The translations under genes and the position numbers were made by a program. Below, piece after piece: positions 7,450 through 11,372 of a DNA stretch of 11,372 bases. The notes under the pieces are model-generated. The model searched no databases and had not been told where the DNA came from. It saw only the letters and a list, made by a program, of their open reading frames with translations. Numbering within the stretch: the first letter of the stretch is position 1; each line of letters opens with the position of its first letter. This stretch comes from Clostridiales bacterium (GTDB lineage: Bacteria > Bacillota > Clostridia > Oscillospirales > Acutalibacteraceae): contig JAAZFZ010000037.1 in assembly GCA_012511485.1 (NCBI GenBank), forward strand, positions 1-11,372, read 5' to 3'.

Positions 7450-8301
7450 TTATACTCCCGAATATGCAGAAAATCCACCGTCAACGGGGATTATCACGCC
7501 CGTAACAAAGCCGGAATACTCACTGTCGCACAGGAAAAGAAGAATCCCCGTCAAATCCTGCGGCACTCCGAAACGCCCAAGCGGAGTATGACCGAGTATT
7601 TTTTTGGAGCGTGCCGTGAGGGAGCCGTCCTTATTATATAAAAGTGTTTTATTCTGATTTGTTGAGAAAAACCCGGGTGCTATTGCGTTGACACGGATAC
7701 CTACATCCGCAAAATGAACCGCCATGAACTGAGTGAAGTTTGAAACAGCCGCCTTTGCTGCGGAATATGCGGGTATTCTGGTCAACGGGCGAAAGGAATT
7801 CATTGATGAAATGTTTATTATACAGGTGTCCTTTTTGCCGACCATGTCATAAGCAAACGCCTGAGTTGTAATAAGTGTGCCGAGAAAGTTGAGGTTGAAA
7901 ACAAATTCAATGCCCTTTGAATCAAGGTCAAAAAAGGTTTTGACCCCTTGTGCTTTTTCGGTAATATCCTTTAATTCAAGAGTATCCTTTGTAGTTGTGC
8001 CCTTGGGATTGTTGCCACCCGCTCCGTTAATGAGGATATCGCACACACCGTATTTTTCTTTGACAATTTTGCATGCCTGCTCCATGCTTTCACGCTCGAG
8101 AACATTGCAGCCGATTGCCGTTGCCTCGCCGCCAAAGGCCTTTATTTCGTCAACCACAGCCTGTGCGGCATCCTCACGAAGGTCAAGCACAGCAACCTTC
8201 GCTCCCGAATATGCCAAATCTTTTGCAAAGCCGCTGCAGAGAACTCCGCCCCCGCCTGTAATAACCGCAACCTTGCCTTTCAGGTTATTATGTATAATCA
8301 T
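7450..8301 (-). CDS. uxuB: SDR-type fructuronate reductase (D-mannonate oxidoreductase)
   Basis: A 283-residue classical short-chain dehydrogenase/reductase. The Rossmann motif TGGGGVLCSG (residues 15-24) binds NAD(P), NGAGG (92-96) replaces the usual NNAG, the catalytic Ser is in ISSMNS (164-169), and the catalytic pair is Tyr179 and Lys183 in YSAAKAA. PVDGG near the C-terminus is also typical. An extra segment at about 98-130 matches what I recall of the fructuronate reductase/KduD-like subgroup. Its ATG overlaps the uxuA stop by 4 bases (ATGA) and has GGAGG 7 bases upstream, so the two are tightly coupled. From this coupling I infer it interconverts D-fructuronate and D-mannonate, as the SDR UxuB of Bacillus subtilis does; it is unrelated to the long-chain UxuB of Escherichia coli. 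A KduD-like activity is the main alternative. Confidence 0.87.
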   Translation of the reverse strand: MIIHNNLKGKVAVITGGGGVLCSGFAKDLAYSGAKVAVLDLREDAAQAVVDEIKAFGGEATAIGCNVLERESMEQACKIVKEKYGVCDILINGAGGNNPKGTTTKDTLELKDITEKAQGVKTFFDLDSKGIEFVFNLNFLGTLITTQAFAYDMVGKKDTCIINISSMNSFRPLTRIPAYSAAKAAVSNFTQFMAVHFADVGIRVNAIAPGFFSTNQNKTLLYNKDGSLTARSKKILGHTPLGRFGVPQDLTGILLFLCDSEYSGFVTGVIIPVDGGFSAYSGV

Positions 8302-9371
8302 CTTTTAACCTCCGAATTTTTTAAAACAGCCTCCCATAGGCCGTTGAGATACGCTGCGCCCAGCGCCCTGTCATATAGTCCGTAGCCAGGGCGTGCAACC
8401 TCGCCCCAAATCATTCTGCCGTGGTCAGGTCTGATATAGCCATCAAACCCGCTCTCATAAAGTGCCTTGACTATTTCGTACATATCGAGCGAGCCTTCCT
8501 GCGAAAGGTGAGAAGTTTCGTTAAACCTGCCCTGACGGACTTTTATATTTCGTAAATGGGCAAAATATATCCTTCCGCCTACTTCCCTTATCATTTCGGG
8601 CAAATCGTTTTTCGGGCTTGCACCCAAAGAACCGGTGCAGAATGTCAGGCCGTTAGCAGGACTGTCAACAAGCTTGAGCAAGCGCCTGATATCCTCAATA
8701 CTTTTGATGATTCTCGGCAGCCCGAAGATATCCCACGGAGGGTCGTCGGGATGGATTGCCATTTTGACGCCACTTTCCTCGCAGACGGGAATAATCTCCT
8801 CAAGGAAATGCTTGAGATTCCTCCACAGATTCTCAGCAGTAATGCCCTTATATTTTTCAAACAGCTCTTTTATTTCGCCCATACGCTCAGTTTCCCACCC
8901 GGGCATTGCATAGCCGTGTGAATTATCGTCAATCTCTCTGAACATCTGCTCGGGGCTTTTGCCCTCAATCATTTCGCCATTATATGAAAGGCATGTGGAT
9001 CCGTTGCCCATATCCATGGCAAGGTCAGTTCTCGTCCAGTCAAAGACAGGCATAAAGTTATAGCAAATAACCTTAACGCCCGCTTGCGAAAGATTTCGGA
9101 TGCAGGTCTTATAGTTCTCTATGTATTTTTCGGCAGAAGGAGAGCCGAGCTTGATATCCTCATGGACATTGACACTTTCGATGCATTCCATTGTCAGACC
9201 CTCGGACTCAATCTGCTTTTTCATCTCCATGATATCCTCAAGCGGCCAAACCTCGCCCGCAGGGAGATAATGCAATGCGGGCACAACTCCCGAAATGCCG
9301 GGAATCTGCCTGATTTGCCGTAAAGACACGGTATCCTTCTGAGCACCGAACCAGCGCAGTGTCATTTGCAT
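8298..9371 (-). CDS. uxuA: Mannonate dehydratase
   Basis: A 357-residue TIM-barrel enzyme that matches UxuA over its whole length. Signature segments are MTLRWFG at the N-terminus (residues 3-9), HPDDPPW (207-213), FCTGSLG (244-250), HLRN (272-275) and RPDHGRMIWGE (314-324); the His, Cys and Asp residues in these motifs form the metal-dependent active site. It dehydrates D-mannonate to 2-keto-3-deoxygluconate in the cytoplasm. A TTG at 9380 would add three residues, but the ATG at 9371 is preferred because family members begin with a short M-x-M-T-x-R-W and the G-rich ribosome binding site (AAAGGGGG) directly abuts the TTG. A 77-base gap separates it from the upstream fusion gene; I see several AT-rich -10-like words there but no convincing -35, so a separate promoter is undecided. 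Stop is TGA, overlapping uxuB. Confidence 0.95.
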   Translation of the reverse strand: MQMTLRWFGAQKDTVSLRQIRQIPGISGVVPALHYLPAGEVWPLEDIMEMKKQIESEGLTMECIESVNVHEDIKLGSPSAEKYIENYKTCIRNLSQAGVKVICYNFMPVFDWTRTDLAMDMGNGSTCLSYNGEMIEGKSPEQMFREIDDNSHGYAMPGWETERMGEIKELFEKYKGITAENLWRNLKHFLEEIIPVCEESGVKMAIHPDDPPWDIFGLPRIIKSIEDIRRLLKLVDSPANGLTFCTGSLGASPKNDLPEMIREVGGRIYFAHLRNIKVRQGRFNETSHLSQEGSLDMYEIVKALYESGFDGYIRPDHGRMIWGEVARPGYGLYDRALGAAYLNGLWEAVLKNSEVKR

Positions 9372-9448
9372 TGGTTTCAACCCCCTTTGACTCTACTATA
9401 ATTGTATTTTGATTCTGCTGTTATTATATTTTTGTACTGTTTTATTCC

Positions 9449-11372
9449 TTATTTGAAGGAGGCTGACATATCCTCTGCAACGGTTTCGACAACCTCGCCC
9501 TTGCTCTTTGATGACGCTATCCTCTTTTGCAGCTCGGAATAGAACAAATCCTCATCAAACGGAATTTCAATATCCTTGCCCAGCCAATAGGAGAGGTGAG
9601 CGGCATTTGAAATTGTCAGGCCGTTTATGCCCTCCTCGCCCCTTGCAACCAGAGGCTCGCCCCTGAGGATATTTGCGATAAATGCATTGGTAACGCCGAT
9701 ATGCTGCTCGTTTTTACCGTCCGTCTCAGGCTCGAAGACTTCATATTTCGGTGAAGCGAAGCCGTCGGGATTGTTTTCAAGGTGCTCCTTTGTCGAGCAG
9801 TCAAGCTTATAGACTGTGAGCTTGTTGGATTCGCAGACTATTTTTGCTCTGTCAAGTGTCACCTCAAGCCTGTTTGTTCCGGGAGCGTCACCCGTTGTTG
9901 TTATGAAAATGCCGGTAGCTCCGTTAGGATACTCCGCATAAATGGTTACATCGTCCTCAACCTCAATATCATGCCATTTGCCCTCATGGCAGACCGCATG
10001 AATTTTTGAGGGCATTCCGCAAATCCACTGCCACAAATCCAGGTTGTGCGGGGACTGGTTGAGCAGAACTCCGCCGCCCTCGCCCGACCATGTAGCACGC
10101 CAACCGCCTGAATTGTAATATGCCTGTGTCCTGTACCAGCTGGTGATTATCCAGTTGACACGCTTCATTTCGCCGTATTCGCCGCTTTGCACCATTTCCC
10201 TGAGTTTGCGGTAGATGTGGTTAGTGCGCTGGTTATACATAATTGCAAAGGTTCTGTTGCATTTTGCGGCAACCTCATTCATCTCTCTGACCTGCTTTGT
10301 GTAAACTCCTGCAGGTTTTTCTATAAGAACATGAAGCCCTTTCTTTAGAGCATAAGCGGCAATTGGGGGATGGAGATAGTGGGGTGTCGCAACGATAACA
10401 GCATCGCACTCGCCGCTGTCAATGAGCTCCTCGGCAGTGTTGAAGCACTTGATTTCGGGGAGCAAATCTATTATTCTTGCAAATTTGGCAGGGTTGATAT
10501 CCGCACAAGCAACCACTCTCGCCTCTTCAAAGGTACCCTTGCAGTAATTCCTGACATGGGAGGTACCCATATTGCCCACACCGATAATGCCGACTTTGAC
10601 GGGCTGTACCTTTTCGACAAGCGTTTTAGCAGCGTCGACTGCCGCCTTGAATGCAGACTTTTTATCGGGATATTTATATTTATCCTTTTCAATCTCCTTA
10701 ATTGTTTCGTTGTTTTTCTCCAGACCTTCAAGCCCTTTGAAAACGGAAAGGTGTGGCTCAACGCACAGGAGTCTGACATCCTGCTTTTTTGTGAAGATAC
10801 GCATAATCTCCTCAAGCCTTCCGTCACCCATGCCGGCGGGTACAACCGTGCCGTCCCTCAGGGCATCCTTGACATGAAGATAATCAATATAGTCCTCTAG
10901 CATTTTAAAGGCGGAAAGCGTTTCTACGCCGCACTGTATGTAATTTGCGGTGTCAAATATACCGCCGAGCTTTTCACCGACTGCCTTATGCAGCTCAAGG
11001 CAACGCTCCGGAATATCACCGAAAATGCCCTTTTCGTTTTCATGGCAGCAGCGAATTCCGAATTTGTCGGAATATTCAGCCATTTCACGAACGCGGCGGA
11101 ATGCCTCCTGCTTATATTCCTCATAGCTTTCATCTTCGTTGAAATAAAAGCTGAAAATCCTTATATACTCCGCTTCAAGCACACCCGCTACCGCAACTGT
11201 TTTTTTGAAATCCTCAAAATGAGGCTCAAAAGGCTCCTTTATGCCGATTTTGCCGTAAGGAGAACCGATAGTTGCAACTTTTATTCCGCCCTTGTCAAGT
11301 ATTTTTTTGAGCTCCTTCGCATCGTCTACGCTGAATTTGGAGATAATCCTTCCGTTGACGCCCCTTATCTCA
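9449..11372 (-). CDS. Fusion of sugar-phosphate isomerase/epimerase-like TIM barrel with Gfo/Idh/MocA oxidoreductase, N-terminus cut off by window edge
   Basis: The frame is open from the right edge (first full codon at 11371) to TAA at 9449: 640 residues. Residues 1-257 are an AP-endonuclease-2-like (xylose-isomerase-like) barrel, opening EIRGVNGRIISKFSVDDAKE and keeping the usual metal ligands in HENE (110-113), FDTAN (139-143), HVKDA (166-170) and VEPHL (204-208). From residue 258 (about base 10600) comes a complete Gfo/Idh/MocA protein: VGIIGVGNMG (260-269) binds NAD(P), EKPAG (351-355) holds the catalytic Lys, and GGGVLLNQSPHNLDLW (432-447) is the substrate-site segment. A GTG at 11182 could be mistaken for the start, but the barrel is already under way upstream. 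Such partners are usually separate genes, as in inositol operons. Substrate unknown; the place before uxuA suggests a sugar acid or keto-sugar feeding the uronate pathway. The start and probable operon promoter lie outside the window. Confidence 0.9.
   Translation of the reverse strand, partial: EIRGVNGRIISKFSVDDAKELKKILDKGGIKVATIGSPYGKIGIKEPFEPHFEDFKKTVAVAGVLEAEYIRIFSFYFNEDESYEEYKQEAFRRVREMAEYSDKFGIRCCHENEKGIFGDIPERCLELHKAVGEKLGGIFDTANYIQCGVETLSAFKMLEDYIDYLHVKDALRDGTVVPAGMGDGRLEEIMRIFTKKQDVRLLCVEPHLSVFKGLEGLEKNNETIKEIEKDKYKYPDKKSAFKAAVDAAKTLVEKVQPVKVGIIGVGNMGTSHVRNYCKGTFEEARVVACADINPAKFARIIDLLPEIKCFNTAEELIDSGECDAVIVATPHYLHPPIAAYALKKGLHVLIEKPAGVYTKQVREMNEVAAKCNRTFAIMYNQRTNHIYRKLREMVQSGEYGEMKRVNWIITSWYRTQAYYNSGGWRATWSGEGGGVLLNQSPHNLDLWQWICGMPSKIHAVCHEGKWHDIEVEDDVTIYAEYPNGATGIFITTTGDAPGTNRLEVTLDRAKIVCESNKLTVYKLDCSTKEHLENNPDGFASPKYEVFEPETDGKNEQHIGVTNAFIANILRGEPLVARGEEGINGLTISNAAHLSYWLGKDIEIPFDEDLFYSELQKRIASSKSKGEVVETVAEDMSASFK

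Noticed and set aside
9372..9448. A separate promoter for uxuA
   Set aside because: TATAAT-like words are present in AT-rich DNA but none has a credible -35 box at 16-18 bases, so none is annotated.
9446..9460. Inverted repeat TCCTT / AAGGA around the fusion gene stop as a terminator
   Set aside because: The stem is only 5 A/T-rich pairs and no T-tract follows it on the coding strand.
10370..10900. A 176-codon plus-strand open frame
   Set aside because: It is antisense to the isomerase-oxidoreductase fusion and shows no protein family features.

Overview
The window reads as a chromosomal segment of an anaerobic Firmicute of the class Clostridia, probably an uncultured gut- or rumen-type member of the Eubacteriales. 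This is inferred from Clostridia-like protein sequences, moderate GC, AGGAGG-type ribosome binding sites, near-consensus sigma-A promoters, and a set of Gram-positive genes (mrnC, yitT, and a secreted protein with GLUG and bacterial Ig-like domains). No species can be named. Every gene I can support lies on the minus strand; the long plus-strand reading frames are shadows.

Read in the direction of transcription (high to low coordinates), the right part is a hexuronate catabolism operon. It starts with a protein, truncated by the window edge, that fuses a sugar-phosphate isomerase/epimerase-like TIM barrel to a Gfo/Idh/MocA NAD(P)-dependent oxidoreductase. It continues with mannonate dehydratase (uxuA), an SDR-type fructuronate reductase (uxuB), 2-keto-3-deoxygluconate kinase (kdgK) and KDPG aldolase (eda/kdgA). 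Together uxuB, uxuA, kdgK and eda turn D-fructuronate into D-mannonate, then KDG, then KDPG, then pyruvate plus glyceraldehyde-3-phosphate, the lower branch of glucuronate use. Uronate isomerase and transport are not in view.

With only about 28 bases between them, the metabolic genes run into housekeeping genes: obg (ribosome-assembly GTPase), mrnC (Mini-ribonuclease III for 23S rRNA) and yitT (membrane protein). A near-consensus promoter then drives a YebC/TACO1-family gene, closed by a strong intrinsic terminator. This yebC carries one in-frame TGA at codon 129, where I expect Cys from my memory of clostridial homologues, while the remaining 116 codons stay intact and conserved.

The left end holds the first 641 codons of a large secreted protein with its own strong promoter. 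It has a signal peptide, a GLUG-repeat region and at least two and a half group 3 bacterial Ig-like domains, and runs off the left edge.

The two observations most worth following are the in-frame TGA in yebC and the isomerase-dehydrogenase fusion at the head of the uronate operon. I saw no mobile element, tRNA, rRNA or CRISPR array.
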